DNA of 64,000 bases, from NCBI RefSeq assembly GCF_007827795.1, contig NZ_VITI01000022.1:1-64000 (forward strand), given 5' to 3'. Both the position numbers and the translations under genes were made by a program. Below, piece after piece: positions 26,180 through 35,938 of this stretch. The notes below the pieces were generated by a model, which was given only the letters and a program-made list of their open reading frames with translations, made no database searches and was not told the origin of the DNA. The first letter of the stretch is position 1, and the number at the start of each line of letters is the position of its first letter. This DNA is from Azospirillum brasilense. Lineage in GTDB: Bacteria > Pseudomonadota > Alphaproteobacteria > Azospirillales > Azospirillaceae.

Positions 26180-27226
26180 TTACTGGCCCTTGCCGTCCGA
26201 GGACACCGCGGCGGCCTCGCTGGAGGAGGCCGGCGTGGAACCACCGGCCCCCTTGGCCGGGCTGCCGGGCACCCACCAGCGGCGGGCCTCGGCGTCCGCC
26301 GCGCCCGGCACCGATTCGGCGCGGGTCTTCAGCATCGAGAAGACGATGGAACCGCCGACCAGGAAGGCCGTGATGCCCAGCGCCACCGCCGTCGGCATCT
26401 TGTAGATGTCCACCATCATCATCTTGGCGCCGACCACCACCAGAACCAGCGACAGGCCGTACTTCAGGTAATGGAAGCGGTGGATGACCGAGGCCAGCGC
26501 GAAGTAGAGGGCGCGCAGGCCGAGGATCGCGAAGACGTTGGAGGTCCAGACGATGAACGGGTCGGTGGTCACCGAGAAGACCGCCGGGATGGAGTCCACG
26601 GCGAAGACCAGATCGGTGAATTCGATCAGGATCAGCACGAGGAACAGCGGCGTCATCATTCGCACGCCGTCGCGCATCACGAAGAACTTCTGCCCCTCGT
26701 AGCCGTCGGTCATGCGGAAGCGGGAGCGGACGAACTTGACGATCCGGTTGTTCTCCATGTCCGGCTCGTCGTCCACCGACATCAGCATCTTGATGCCGCT
26801 GAAGATCAGGAAGGCGCCGAAGATGTAGATGATCCAGTGGAATTCCTGGATCAGCGCCGTGCCCGCCACGATCAGCACGCCGCGCATCACCAGCGCGCCC
26901 AGGATGCCCCAGAAAAGCACCCGGTGCTGGTATTGCGGCGGCACCGCGAAATGCGTGAAGATCAGCGCGATGACGAAGATGTTGTCGACGCTCAGGCTGT
27001 ATTCGATCAGGTAGCCGGTCAGGAACTCCAGTCCCTTCTCGGAGCCCTGAAAATGAAAGACGCCGGCCGCGAAAATCATCGCCAGCGTGGAATAGGCCGC
27101 GCAGCGCATCAGCGCCTCGCGGCCGGAGATCACATGGGATTTCTTGGAAAATACACCAAGATCAAAGGCCAAAAGCACGCCAACGAAGACGGCGAAGCCG
27201 GCCCACATTAAAACGATCTGGTCCAT
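26180..27226 (-). CDS. TerC-family integral membrane protein (Alx/MeeY-like)
   Basis: 348 residues with about eight membrane segments. The acidic intramembrane motifs of the family are present: IEYSLSVDNIFVIALIF and LILIEFTDLVFAVDSIPAVF. Family members Alx (E. coli) and MeeY/MeeF (Bacillus) export manganese or help metallate exported enzymes. A 45-residue polar C-terminal tail (PASSSEAAAVSSDGKGQ) is unusual. The start at 27226 (MDQIVLMW) is chosen; the upstream frame continues into a leader with repeated structures, listed separately. In other bacteria this gene is often under a Mn riboswitch, but I do not find that consensus here. Confidence 0.88.
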   Translation of the reverse strand: MDQIVLMWAGFAVFVGVLLAFDLGVFSKKSHVISGREALMRCAAYSTLAMIFAAGVFHFQGSEKGLEFLTGYLIEYSLSVDNIFVIALIFTHFAVPPQYQHRVLFWGILGALVMRGVLIVAGTALIQEFHWIIYIFGAFLIFSGIKMLMSVDDEPDMENNRIVKFVRSRFRMTDGYEGQKFFVMRDGVRMMTPLFLVLILIEFTDLVFAVDSIPAVFSVTTDPFIVWTSNVFAILGLRALYFALASVIHRFHYLKYGLSLVLVVVGAKMMMVDIYKMPTAVALGITAFLVGGSIVFSMLKTRAESVPGAADAEARRWWVPGSPAKGAGGSTPASSSEAAAVSSDGKGQ

Positions 27227-27278
27227 GGAACTGTCCCTTGCTTCATGCACTCCGCTCCCGCAAGCGGAGACTTCGATC

Positions 27279-27356
27279 GTCACATGAGCAGTCCGACATC
27301 ACCGATGCGCCACGGCGGGACGCATCGGCCAGAGGGGCCCGGACTGGAATCGTGAC
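27279..27356 (-). ncRNA. Structured leader element, copy A (class not recognised)
   Basis: Read toward TerC, the element has an outer stem GTCAC/GTGAC, an inner stem GTCCG/CGGAC, conserved unpaired-looking strands GGGCCCCTCTGGC (5' side) and GTGATGT (3' side), and a terminal stem CGATGCG/CGCATCG. A second copy 310 bases upstream keeps the conserved strands and has a different but still paired terminal stem, which points to selected RNA (or DNA) structure. It ends about 55 bases before the TerC start codon. I cannot match it to a named riboswitch. Confidence 0.45.
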
Positions 27357-27609
27357 CGCAAGGTCTGCGGCCAATGAGAAAGCGCGCGCAACGGCTCGGC
27401 CGCGGCGCGTCAGGTCACCCGTCTCCATCGTTCGCCGTGGAGACGTGGCGGTCGGTCAGGATGTTGGTTCGGTGCGGTCCATGTCGATGTCTCCCAAAGG
27501 CCCGTCGGGTGCCGTCGTCCGGCGGTGGACCTTGTGGGGGAGCGGGACCCAGGGGGAAGAACAGGGCCAGCTTCCGCAAGGCCGCGCCAAGGCGACGGCT
27601 CAATGGGAA

Positions 27610-27666
27610 GTCCGACATCACAGCGCCGGGCGACGCTGCCAGAGGGGCCCGGACCTCGACCGTCAT
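27610..27666 (-). ncRNA. Structured leader element, copy B
   Basis: The second copy shares exactly GTCCGACATCAC and GCCAGAGGGGCCCGGAC (plus-strand reading) with copy A. Its terminal hairpin is AGCG-CCGGGCGA-CGCT instead of the 7-bp stem of copy A. The outer flank ATGACGGTCGAGGTCC also parallels GTCACGATTCCAGTCC of copy A. Between the copies lie 250 bases with no convincing gene apart from an 8-codon frame near 27480 with a GGGAGA ribosome-site-like sequence. Confidence 0.42.
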
Positions 27667-27781
27667 GTAGTCAGGCCCCGGCCCGGCGACAAGAGGGGGG
27701 CATGGCCTTCGCGACCCGTGATCGGCGTATCGGCGGAATGCGGCTTGACCGGAGCCGTTCCGCCCGCGTAGCTTCGCATCC

Positions 27782-27974
27782 GACGGTTGCCCGAAAGGGC
27801 TGAAAATGGGAACACGGTGCGGACCCCGCGGCGAAACGCCGCGCGAAGGTCCAACGCCGGGGCTGCCCCCGCAACTGTAAGCGGCGAGTCGTCCATCGGA
27901 ATGCCACTGGGATCGCGATCCTGGGAAGGCGATGGGCCGACGATAACCCGTGAGCCAGGAGACCTGCCGTCAGT
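27782..27974 (+). promoter_or_regulatory. Cobalamin (B12) riboswitch
   Basis: Classic adenosylcobalamin riboswitch landmarks appear in order: GAAAATGGGAACACGGTG, GCCGGGGCTGCCCCCGCAAC followed by TGTAA, the B12-box-type GCCACTGGGA (from 27903), GGGAAGGCGATGG, and CCGTGAGCCAGGAGACCTGCC. It lies about 130 bases before btuB and should shut off the operon when cobalamin is plentiful. Confidence 0.95.
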
Positions 27975-28100
27975 CGTGGTCACACGCGAACACGTTCGGG
28001 CGGGGTGCACCGAAGGTCGTCGAACCGGGAGTCCGTTCGCGGAAACCTGGTGGGGCTTCGTTCGCGGTGACGTGCCACCGGCGTCCCGCCCGAGGTCTCA

Positions 28101-30014
28101 ATGAGTGTCCGCGTTCCCCGCCTTCACCGGACGGCGTCCTTCGCCGCCGTTCTGGGAAGCCTTGCCCTTCCCCTATCGGCCTTCGCCGATTCCACCACCA
28201 TCACGATGCTTCCGCCGGTCTCGGTGACCGCCAACCGCGTCCCCACCGCCGCCGGGGAAACCGGCAGCGCCCTGACCGTCATCACCCGTCAGGAACTGGA
28301 GCAGCGCCAGACCCGCCTGCTGTCCGACGCACTGCGCGCGGTGCCCGGCGTCGCCGTCAACCGCACCGGCCCGATGGGCACCCTGACCCAGCTCCGCATC
28401 CGCGGGTCGGAGGGCAACCAGACGCTCGTCCTGATCGACGGGATCGAGGTGAACGACCCGGCGTCCGGCTCCGAATACGATTTCGCCAACCTGCTGGCCG
28501 GCGACGTGGAGCGCGTCGAGGTGCTGCGCGGCCCGCAGAGCGCGCTCTACGGCTCCGACGCGGTCGGCGGCGTCGTCAACATCGTGACCCGCCGCGGCGC
28601 CGGCGTCCCCCGAATTGGCGCCGCCGTCGAGGGCGGGTCCTTCGGCACCGCCGCCGGGCGGGCCTCCTTCGGAACGGGGACCGACCGCTACGACCTGTTC
28701 CTCAGCGGCCAGGGCGTCACCAGCGACGGCGTGTCGGTCGCCGACAAGCGGCTCGGCAACCCGGAGAAGGACGGCTACCGCAACGGCACGCTGACCGGAA
28801 ACGCCGCCGTCCGCCCGACCGAGCGCAGCGAGATCGCCGTGACCGGCCGCTACACCCGCTTCCGCGCCGACACCGACGGCTTCGTCGGCGGGCGCGGCGC
28901 CGTCGATGACGGGACCAGCACCGCCGGGGAGCAGTATTTCGGACGGCTCCAGGGCAAGATCGCCCTTCTCGACGGGAAGTGGGAGCACATCGTCGGCCTG
29001 ACCCATGGCCGCCAGCAGCGCGACTACCGCGACGCCGCCAAGACGGTGACCAGCCGCTACGACGGGCGCAAGACCAAGGCCGACTACCAGACCAACCTGA
29101 CTCTGAACAGCGGTCCCGCCGACCATGTGCTGACCGCCGCCGTGGAGCGTGAGGAGGACAAGGCGATCAGCCGCAGCAGTTTCTCAAGCTTCGACCGCTC
29201 CATCGGCTCCACCGGGCTGGTGGGCCAGTACAAGCTGGGCCTGTTCGACCGGCTGACCCTGACCGGCAGCGTCCGCCACGACGGGAACGACCTGTTCCGC
29301 GACGCCACCACATGGCGCACCACGGCGGCCTATCTGGTCGAGGAGAGCGGGACGAAGCTGCGCGCCTCCTACGGCACCGGCGTCAAGAATCCGACCCTGT
29401 TCGAGCTGTACGGCTACACCGCCACCTACGCCGGCAACCCGAACCTGAAGCCGGAGCGGGCGCGCGGCTGGGACGCCGGCTTCGACCAGTCCTTGTGGGG
29501 CACGCGGGCGGCGCTGGACGGCACGTGGTTCGACCAGCGCATCCGCGATCTGATCACCGGCACCGGGCGGACCTCCGTCAACATGCCGGGCGAATCCCGC
29601 ATCCGCGGCTTCGAAATGGGGCTGTCGGTGGAGCCACTGGACCGGCTGACCGTCCGCGGCTCCTACAGCTGGACCGACGGCGAGGATTCCGCGGGGGCGG
29701 AGCTGGTGCGCCGGCCCAAGCAGATCGCCAGCCTGACCGTCAACCACCGCTTCCTGGAGGACCGGGCGAACGCCAACCTGGGCGTGGTCTACAACGGGCG
29801 GTCCACCGACTGGGCCTACGATGCAATCTACAACCGGCAGGTCGTGAGCCTCACCCCCTACACGCTGGTCAACATGGCCGGGTCCTACGCGCTGTCCGAG
29901 GGGGTCGAGGTCTTCGGACGCGTGGAGAACCTGTTCGATCGCCGGTATCAGGAGGTCTGGACCTACGGCGCGACGGGCCGGGCCGGGTATCTCGGGCTGC
30001 GGCTGTCGCTGTGA
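28101..30014 (+). CDS. btuB: TonB-dependent vitamin B12 receptor BtuB
   Basis: 637 residues. A signal peptide (to about residue 29, PLSAFA-D) is followed by a TonB-box-like segment near SVTANRVPTAA, the plug domain (LLSDALRAVPGVAVNRTGPMG, then LRIRGSEGNQTLVLIDGIEVNDP) and a 22-strand barrel ending in GRAGYLGLRLSL with a terminal hydrophobic residue pattern. The riboswitch and following btuFCD genes identify the substrate as a cobamide. The btuF start overlaps its stop (GTGA). Confidence 0.92.
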   Translation: MSVRVPRLHRTASFAAVLGSLALPLSAFADSTTITMLPPVSVTANRVPTAAGETGSALTVITRQELEQRQTRLLSDALRAVPGVAVNRTGPMGTLTQLRIRGSEGNQTLVLIDGIEVNDPASGSEYDFANLLAGDVERVEVLRGPQSALYGSDAVGGVVNIVTRRGAGVPRIGAAVEGGSFGTAAGRASFGTGTDRYDLFLSGQGVTSDGVSVADKRLGNPEKDGYRNGTLTGNAAVRPTERSEIAVTGRYTRFRADTDGFVGGRGAVDDGTSTAGEQYFGRLQGKIALLDGKWEHIVGLTHGRQQRDYRDAAKTVTSRYDGRKTKADYQTNLTLNSGPADHVLTAAVEREEDKAISRSSFSSFDRSIGSTGLVGQYKLGLFDRLTLTGSVRHDGNDLFRDATTWRTTAAYLVEESGTKLRASYGTGVKNPTLFELYGYTATYAGNPNLKPERARGWDAGFDQSLWGTRAALDGTWFDQRIRDLITGTGRTSVNMPGESRIRGFEMGLSVEPLDRLTVRGSYSWTDGEDSAGAELVRRPKQIASLTVNHRFLEDRANANLGVVYNGRSTDWAYDAIYNRQVVSLTPYTLVNMAGSYALSEGVEVFGRVENLFDRRYQEVWTYGATGRAGYLGLRLSL

Positions 30015-30862
30015 GGCCCACCCGTCTCGGGCTGGCCGCCGCCGCCCTCCTGCTGATCGCGGGGGGACCGGCGGCGGCCTGGGAGGCGCCGCCCGCAAAG
30101 CCGCAGCGCATCGTCTCCCTGAACCTCTGCGCCGACGAGTTGCTGTTGCGGCTCGTCGGGCCGGAGCGCCTCGCCGCGGTGACGTGGCTGGCGCGCGATC
30201 CCCGCGCCTCCACCGTGGCGGCGCTGGCGGCGCGGGTGCCGGTCAACCACGGGATGGCGGAGGAGATCCTGCCGCTCAACCCCGACCTGATCGTCGCCGG
30301 GCGCTACACCACGCGGGTCGCGGTCGGGCTGCTGACGCGGCTGGACGCCCCGCTCCTGGAGCTGGACGTCCCGCAGAGCGTGGCGGGGGTGGCGGAGCAG
30401 ATCCGCGGCCTCGCCCGCGCCGTCGGCGAGCCGGAACGGGGGGAGGAGCTGGTCGCCGACCTGCTCTCCCGCCTCGACGCCCTGCCTCCCGCGCCGCCGG
30501 GACCGCGCCCGACCGCGGTGGTGCTGCGCCCCAACGGCTTCGTCGCCGGGTCCGGGTCGCTGGTGGACGAACTCCTGAGCCGCGCCGGGCTGGAGAACAT
30601 GGCCGACCGCCTGCCGCTCGGCAGCCAGGGCGCCCTGCCGCTGGAGGCGGTCATTCTGGGCGGGGCGGACATGCTGATCGTCGACGCCGCACCCGACGCG
30701 CCGCCGTCGCTGGCCGGTGCCCTTCTGCATCACCCTGCCCTGAAAGCTCTAAAACATCAGGTCCGCACCCTGTCGCTGCCAACCCGCCTGTGGACCTGCC
30801 CCGGCCCGCAGATCGCCGAGGCCGCGGAACGGCTGGCCGCCGCGCGGGAGGCCGCACCATGA
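30011..30862 (+). CDS. btuF: Cobalamin-binding periplasmic protein BtuF
   Basis: 283 residues with a cleavable signal peptide (LAAAALLLIAGGPAAAW) and a class III binding-protein fold (PQRIVSLNLCADELLLRLVGPERL, LNPDLIVAGRYTTRVAVGLL). It hands cobalamin from BtuB to BtuCD. The start is GTG at 30011, overlapping btuB by four bases, and its end overlaps btuC by four bases. Confidence 0.88.
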   Translation: MRPTRLGLAAAALLLIAGGPAAAWEAPPAKPQRIVSLNLCADELLLRLVGPERLAAVTWLARDPRASTVAALAARVPVNHGMAEEILPLNPDLIVAGRYTTRVAVGLLTRLDAPLLELDVPQSVAGVAEQIRGLARAVGEPERGEELVADLLSRLDALPPAPPGPRPTAVVLRPNGFVAGSGSLVDELLSRAGLENMADRLPLGSQGALPLEAVILGGADMLIVDAAPDAPPSLAGALLHHPALKALKHQVRTLSLPTRLWTCPGPQIAEAAERLAAAREAAP

Positions 30863-31865
30863 GCCGGGACTCCCGCATCCCCTACGCCGCCCTGGCCGCC
30901 GGGCTGACGGGTCTGGCGCTGGCGCTCTGCGCGGTGTCGGCGGCGGTCGGCTATGTGCCGTTCGACCTGGGGGCCGCCCTGTCCGACTGGCTGGCCGGGC
31001 GCCCCACCCTCGCCGCTCTGGTGCTGGCCGAACTGCGCCTGCCGCGCGCCCTGCTGGGCCTGCTGGTCGGCTTCAGCCTGGGGCTGACCGGTGCGGCGAT
31101 GCAGGGCTGGCTGCGCAACCCGCTGGCCGAGCCGGGTCTGGTCGGCGTGTCGAGTGCCGCCGCTTTGGGGGCGGTGATCGTCTTCTACAGCGGCCTGTCC
31201 GCCGCGCTGTCGCTGGCCCTGCCGCTCGGCGGCATGGCCGGAGCCGCCACCGCCGCAATTCTGCTGAACCTGATGGCGGCGCGGGGGGCCGGAACGACGG
31301 CGCTGGTCATCGGCGGCATCGCCATCAACAGCCTCGCCGGGTCGCTGACCGCGCTGGCCCTCAACCTCGCCCCCAACCCCTACGCGGCGCTGAAGATCGT
31401 GTTCTGGTTGATGGGGTCGCTGGCCGACCGCGGCACCGACCAGCTCTGGCTCGTCCTGCCGCCGATGCTGGCGGGCTGGGCGCTCTGCCTGTCCGGCGCC
31501 CGCGCGCTCGACGCGCTGACCCTGGGGGAAGACGCGGCGCGCAGCCTGGGCTTCGACCTCACCGGGCTGCGCGTCCGGCTGATCGCCGGGGCGGCGCTGG
31601 CGGTGGGCAGCGCGGTGTCGGTCACCGGCGCCGTGGGCTTCGTCGGGCTGGTGGCCCCGCACCTTATGCGCCCGCTGGCCGGGGCGCGGCCCGGACGGCT
31701 GCTGCTGCTGGCGGGTCTGGCCGGAGCGTGCCTGACCCTGGCCGCGGACATCGCGGTCCGGCTGCTGCCGACGCGGCCCGAACTGAAGCTGGGCGTGGTC
31801 ACCGCCCTGATCGGGGCGCCCTTCCTGATCGTCCTGATCGCCCGGCTGCGGCGGGAGGAGGCGTG

Positions 31866-31866
<1 letters not shown>
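30859..31866 (+). CDS. btuC: Cobalamin ABC transporter permease BtuC
   Basis: 335 residues of the FecCD/BtuC permease family with about ten membrane helices. Signatures are LRLPRALLGLLVGFSLGLTGAAMQGWLRNPLAEPGLVGVSSAAALGA (start of the family domain) and GAVGFVGLVAPHLMRPLAG, the coupling helix contacting BtuD. The ATG at 30859 overlaps the btuF stop. Confidence 0.9.
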
Positions 31867-32665
<799 letters not shown>

Positions 32666-32669
<4 letters not shown>

Positions 32670-33379
32670 GTGACCTGTCCTCCCTGCTGCGCGACGCGCT
32701 GAACAATCCGGCGACCGGCTGGAGCCTCGGCGCGTTCGGCGCCATCGCGGAGTTCATCCGCGACCCGGACGAACCCGTCGTCCTGCGCAGCGACGGCCCG
32801 GAGCTGGAGGCGCGGACCGCCCGCGGCGGGTTGCGTCTCCGCCCCACCCCGGCCATCCGCCCGGTGCCCTACCGGACGCGCAACGGCAGCCTCGCCGTGG
32901 CCCTCTGCCTGCCCCGTCACGTTGGCGCCATGAACCGGCGCGGCGTGGTGACCGAGCTGGGTCCCGACCACGCGGCCATCGCCGAGGCGGACCGCGGCGC
33001 CCTGCTGTTCGACCTTGGACTGGGCGTCTTCCAGACCGACGTCTGCGTCCGCACCGCCGACCCCGCCACCATCGCCCGCCTGCGCGCGGTGGTCGGGACG
33101 GAGCTTCTGGCGCCGGGCAACCCCTTGCCGCCCGACCTGCCGGCGCTCAGCCCCGACCGTGTCTTCATCGGCCCCTTCGGGCGGATCGAGGTCAGCCAGC
33201 CGATCCCGCCGCCCGACGGCCGCAGCCCGGAGGGTCCACACACCCACGTCCTGCCGAAGCTGCTGGCCCACAACCGGACCCACGCGGCGACCGTCCCGAT
33301 CCCGGACGGCTGGGTGCCCAGCCTGTACCTGTCGCCGCGCGCGGAGTCCTTCGCCGCGTGGGAGGGGCTGGGGCACTGA
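32666..33379 (+). CDS. Unknown protein at the end of the cobalamin operon
   Basis: 237 residues, soluble, no signal peptide or membrane segment. Segments such as NNPATGWSLGAFGAIAEFIRD at the N-terminus and GPHTHVLPKLLAHNRTHAATVPIPDGWVP near the C-terminus (with an HTH...H...H pattern) look conserved, but I know no functional name for the family. It overlaps btuD by four bases, so it is co-regulated by the riboswitch and may have a role in cobamide handling. That function is inference from context only. Confidence 0.7.
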
Positions 33380-33385
33380 GGTCCT

Positions 33386-33486
33386 GCCCCCTCCCTAACC
33401 CTCCCCCTCTACGAGGTGGAGGGGACTGCAGCCGCTTCGCTCAAGCCCCCCTCTCCCGCGAAGCGGGGGAGGGTTGGGGAGGGGGC
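33386..33486. repeat. CT-rich REP-like inverted repeat
   Basis: Outer arms GCCCCCTCCC (33386) and GGGGAGGGGGC (to 33486) enclose further CCCTCCCC/GGGGAGGG pairs. It sits in the convergent gap after the cobalamin operon and overlaps the 3' end of the P-type ATPase gene, which takes its last residues (VPPPQPSPASRERGA) from it. A second, similar element lies at 58870-58975. Such elements are common as extragenic palindromes in alphaproteobacteria. Confidence 0.7.
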
Positions 33487-35579
33487 ACCGACGCCGCCGG
33501 CGCCCGGCGCAGCGCATTCAACAGAATCCCGATCGTCGTCCCGTTGTGCAGCACGGCGGTGCCCACCGGAGACAGCAGCCCCAGCGCGGCGGCGCCGAGG
33601 ATCGCGCTGTTCAGCCCGACCGTCAGGCGGTAATTGCGGGCGATCAGCGCCATGGCGGCGTTCGCCGTCTCCTTGGCGTCGGCCACCCGTTCGATCCGGT
33701 CCTCCAGAAGCGCCACGTCGGCGGTCAGGCGGGCGATGTCCGCCCCCTTCTGCATGGCGATGCCGACATGGGCGCCGGCCAGCGCCGGGGCGTCGTTGAT
33801 GCCGTCGCCGACGAAGGCGATGCGCGCGCCGTCGCGGCTCAGATCCTCGATGATGCGGGCCTTGTCGGTGGGCAGCAGATCGGCGTGGAAGCCATCGAGA
33901 TGCAGCTCCGCGGCCAGTTCGGCGGCGCGGTCGCGGTGGTCGCCGGTCAGCATCAGCACCCGCTTCACCCCCGCCCGCCGGAGCCGCGCGATGGTCGCCG
34001 CGCTGGCCGCACGCACGCTGTCCTTCAGCGCCAGCACGCCGACCAGCACCCCGCCGAAACCGATGAACAGCAGCGTCTTGCCGTCGCGGTGCAGCGCGTC
34101 GATGGCCTCCCGCTGGGCCGTCGTGTCGATGCCCTCGTCGTCCTCGATGAAATGGCGGGAACCGACGACGATGCGCTTGCCGTCGATGACGCTGGCCACG
34201 CCGTGGGCGACGATGAACTTCACCTCCTGATGGTCGAAGTGGCGGTTGTGGGTTTCCTTGGCGGCGTTGACCACGGCCATCGCCAGCGGGTGGAAGTAAT
34301 GCTCCTCCACCGAGGCGGCGAGGCAGATCAGGTCGTCGGGGCTGAAGGTCGGGTCGAAGGCGATGGAATCGGTCACCTGCAGATCGCCGGTGGTCAGCGT
34401 GCCGGTCTTGTCGAAGATCACCGTGTCGGCCTGGGCCAGCCGTTCCAGCGCGTTGGCGCCCTTGATCAGGATGCCCGCCTGCCCAGCCCCGTACATGGCC
34501 GACTTGAAGGCCACCGGGGTCGCCAGCTTCAGCGCGCAGGAATAGTCGGCCTGGAGCACCGACGCCGCGCTGCGCCAGTCGCCGGTCATCAGGAAGGAGC
34601 CGCCGGCCAGCTTCAGCACCGTGGGCACCAGCCGGTCGGCCAGCCGCGCCGCGTCGAGCTGCGCCTCGCTCTTGGCGGTCAGCGACTGTTCGACGTAATC
34701 GGCGATGCGGGCGGCGGCGGTGTGGCTGCCGACATGCTCGGCGTAGACGACGAGCCGCCCCTCCTCCATCAGCGTCCCGGACAGCACGGCAGAGCCGCGC
34801 TGCTTGACCACCGGGGCGCTCTCGCCGGTCATGGCGGCCTCGTTGACGGTCGCCTCCCCGCTCAACACCGTGCCGTCCACCGGGATCACCGTTCCGGCGC
34901 CGATCACCACGCTGTCGCCGACCATGACGGTGTCGGCGGACACTTGGATTTCCACGCCGTCGCGCAGCAGCCACACCTGATCGCTCGACGGGCGCAACAG
35001 CCGTTTCAGCAGCGCGTCCGAGCGGCGGGCGATGGAGTCCTCCATATACTCGCCGAGCGCCAGCATGAAGACGGTGGTGTTGGCCGCGGTGAAATCCCGC
35101 CGCGCCAGGGAGATCGACACCGCCGCAGCTTCCAGCACGTGGGAGTTGACGCCCTCGCGCCCATAGATGGCCATGCCCTCCCGCAGCATCGGCATCGCGA
35201 TGGCCAGCGACAGCGGCAGGCGCAGCGGCATGGGCAGCAGGAAGCCGCCGACCAGCGTGGCGAGGCTGCGGGCCAGCGCGGCGCCGTGATTCTCACCGCT
35301 CTCCGCCGCCGGGGCGGGCGGGGCCGCTTCGGGAATCGGCAGGGCGGCCAGCGCGAGGCACAGCGCCGTGGCGTCCGTCACCGCTGGATCGTAGCGTAGG
35401 GCCAGCGACCGCGCGGCGCGGCTGGCCCGAACCGACGTCACCCCGGCGACCGCCTCCACCACCCGCTGCAGGGTCGCCTCGTCGGCGGGGGTGCCGGCAC
35501 GGCAGGCGTAGCGCAGCCGGATGCGCCCCGGAACCCGATGGACCGGCTCCAGCCGCAGGAACCAGGGCGGGCCGCTCAT
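33441..35579 (-). CDS. P1B-type metal ATPase with HMA-like N-terminus and atypical YSC motif
   Basis: 712 residues. Residues 10-70 resemble the HMA2-type domain (HRVPGRIRLRYACRAG) that lacks the metal-binding CxxC. The ATPase core is intact: TGES at 251-254, DKTGTLT with phosphoacceptor D390, the HP locus in HYFHPLAM, and GDGINDAPAL. The transmembrane metal site usually reading CPC-A-L is here YSC-A-L (346-348), with LKLATP after it, as in less-studied P1B pumps such as the mycobacterial CtpC group. Specificity (Mn, Zn or other) is unclear. The C-terminal tail is encoded by a repeat. Last gene of a six-gene coupled operon. Confidence 0.82.
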   Translation of the reverse strand: MSGPPWFLRLEPVHRVPGRIRLRYACRAGTPADEATLQRVVEAVAGVTSVRASRAARSLALRYDPAVTDATALCLALAALPIPEAAPPAPAAESGENHGAALARSLATLVGGFLLPMPLRLPLSLAIAMPMLREGMAIYGREGVNSHVLEAAAVSISLARRDFTAANTTVFMLALGEYMEDSIARRSDALLKRLLRPSSDQVWLLRDGVEIQVSADTVMVGDSVVIGAGTVIPVDGTVLSGEATVNEAAMTGESAPVVKQRGSAVLSGTLMEEGRLVVYAEHVGSHTAAARIADYVEQSLTAKSEAQLDAARLADRLVPTVLKLAGGSFLMTGDWRSAASVLQADYSCALKLATPVAFKSAMYGAGQAGILIKGANALERLAQADTVIFDKTGTLTTGDLQVTDSIAFDPTFSPDDLICLAASVEEHYFHPLAMAVVNAAKETHNRHFDHQEVKFIVAHGVASVIDGKRIVVGSRHFIEDDEGIDTTAQREAIDALHRDGKTLLFIGFGGVLVGVLALKDSVRAASAATIARLRRAGVKRVLMLTGDHRDRAAELAAELHLDGFHADLLPTDKARIIEDLSRDGARIAFVGDGINDAPALAGAHVGIAMQKGADIARLTADVALLEDRIERVADAKETANAAMALIARNYRLTVGLNSAILGAAALGLLSPVGTAVLHNGTTIGILLNALRRAPAASVPPPQPSPASRERGA

Positions 35580-35938
35580 AACGCTCCGGCCTGTTCCGCC
35601 TCCAGCTCGGCCTGGAGGTCGGCCATCTGCTCCTTCATTTCGGCGAGGCCGCCGGCGAGGTTGCCGTACAGCTTCAGGCCGGACTTCACGATCTTGCCGC
35701 GCAGCTCCTCGTCGGACAGCACATAGGCCGCCGCCGCCCCGACCAGAAGCCCGACCAGGAACTGCTCGGACCGGCGCGACGGCAGAAGACCGCTCAACCC
35801 GCCGAGAAGCCCCTGCCCCCGCGCCATTCCGGCCCCCATGCGACCTCCAATGGGGGCGCCGTTGGCGGCCATGGCGGCTTCATACTGGCGCTGCTGCTTC
35901 TTCAGCTTCTTCAACGCCTTCTTGGTCTTCTTAGCCAT
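35576..35938 (-). CDS. Small YtxH-like membrane-anchored helical protein
   Basis: 120 residues. A very basic N-terminus (KKTKKALKKLKKQQRQYEAAM) precedes a Gly-rich linker, one hydrophobic segment (EQFLVGLLVGAAAAYVLS) and an amphipathic coiled-coil-like C-terminus (EMKEQMADLQAELEAEQ). This layout resembles YtxH-type proteins. It overlaps the ATPase start by four bases and probably acts as an accessory or scaffold; function unknown. Confidence 0.65.
   Translation of the reverse strand: MAKKTKKALKKLKKQQRQYEAAMAANGAPIGGRMGAGMARGQGLLGGLSGLLPSRRSEQFLVGLLVGAAAAYVLSDEELRGKIVKSGLKLYGNLAGGLAEMKEQMADLQAELEAEQAGAL

Noticed and set aside
27243..27428. Short minus-strand frames in the TerC leader (METGDLTRRG... 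and MTVEVRAPLAA...)
   Set aside because: The similarity between them follows from the repeated structural element; neither has a good ribosome site. I keep the coding idea only as an alternative.
27279..27666. yybP-ykoY manganese riboswitch
   Set aside because: Neither copy contains the conserved GGGGAGUA-type loop or the matching second loop; the blocks seen (GGGCCCCTCTGGC, GTGATGT) do not fit.
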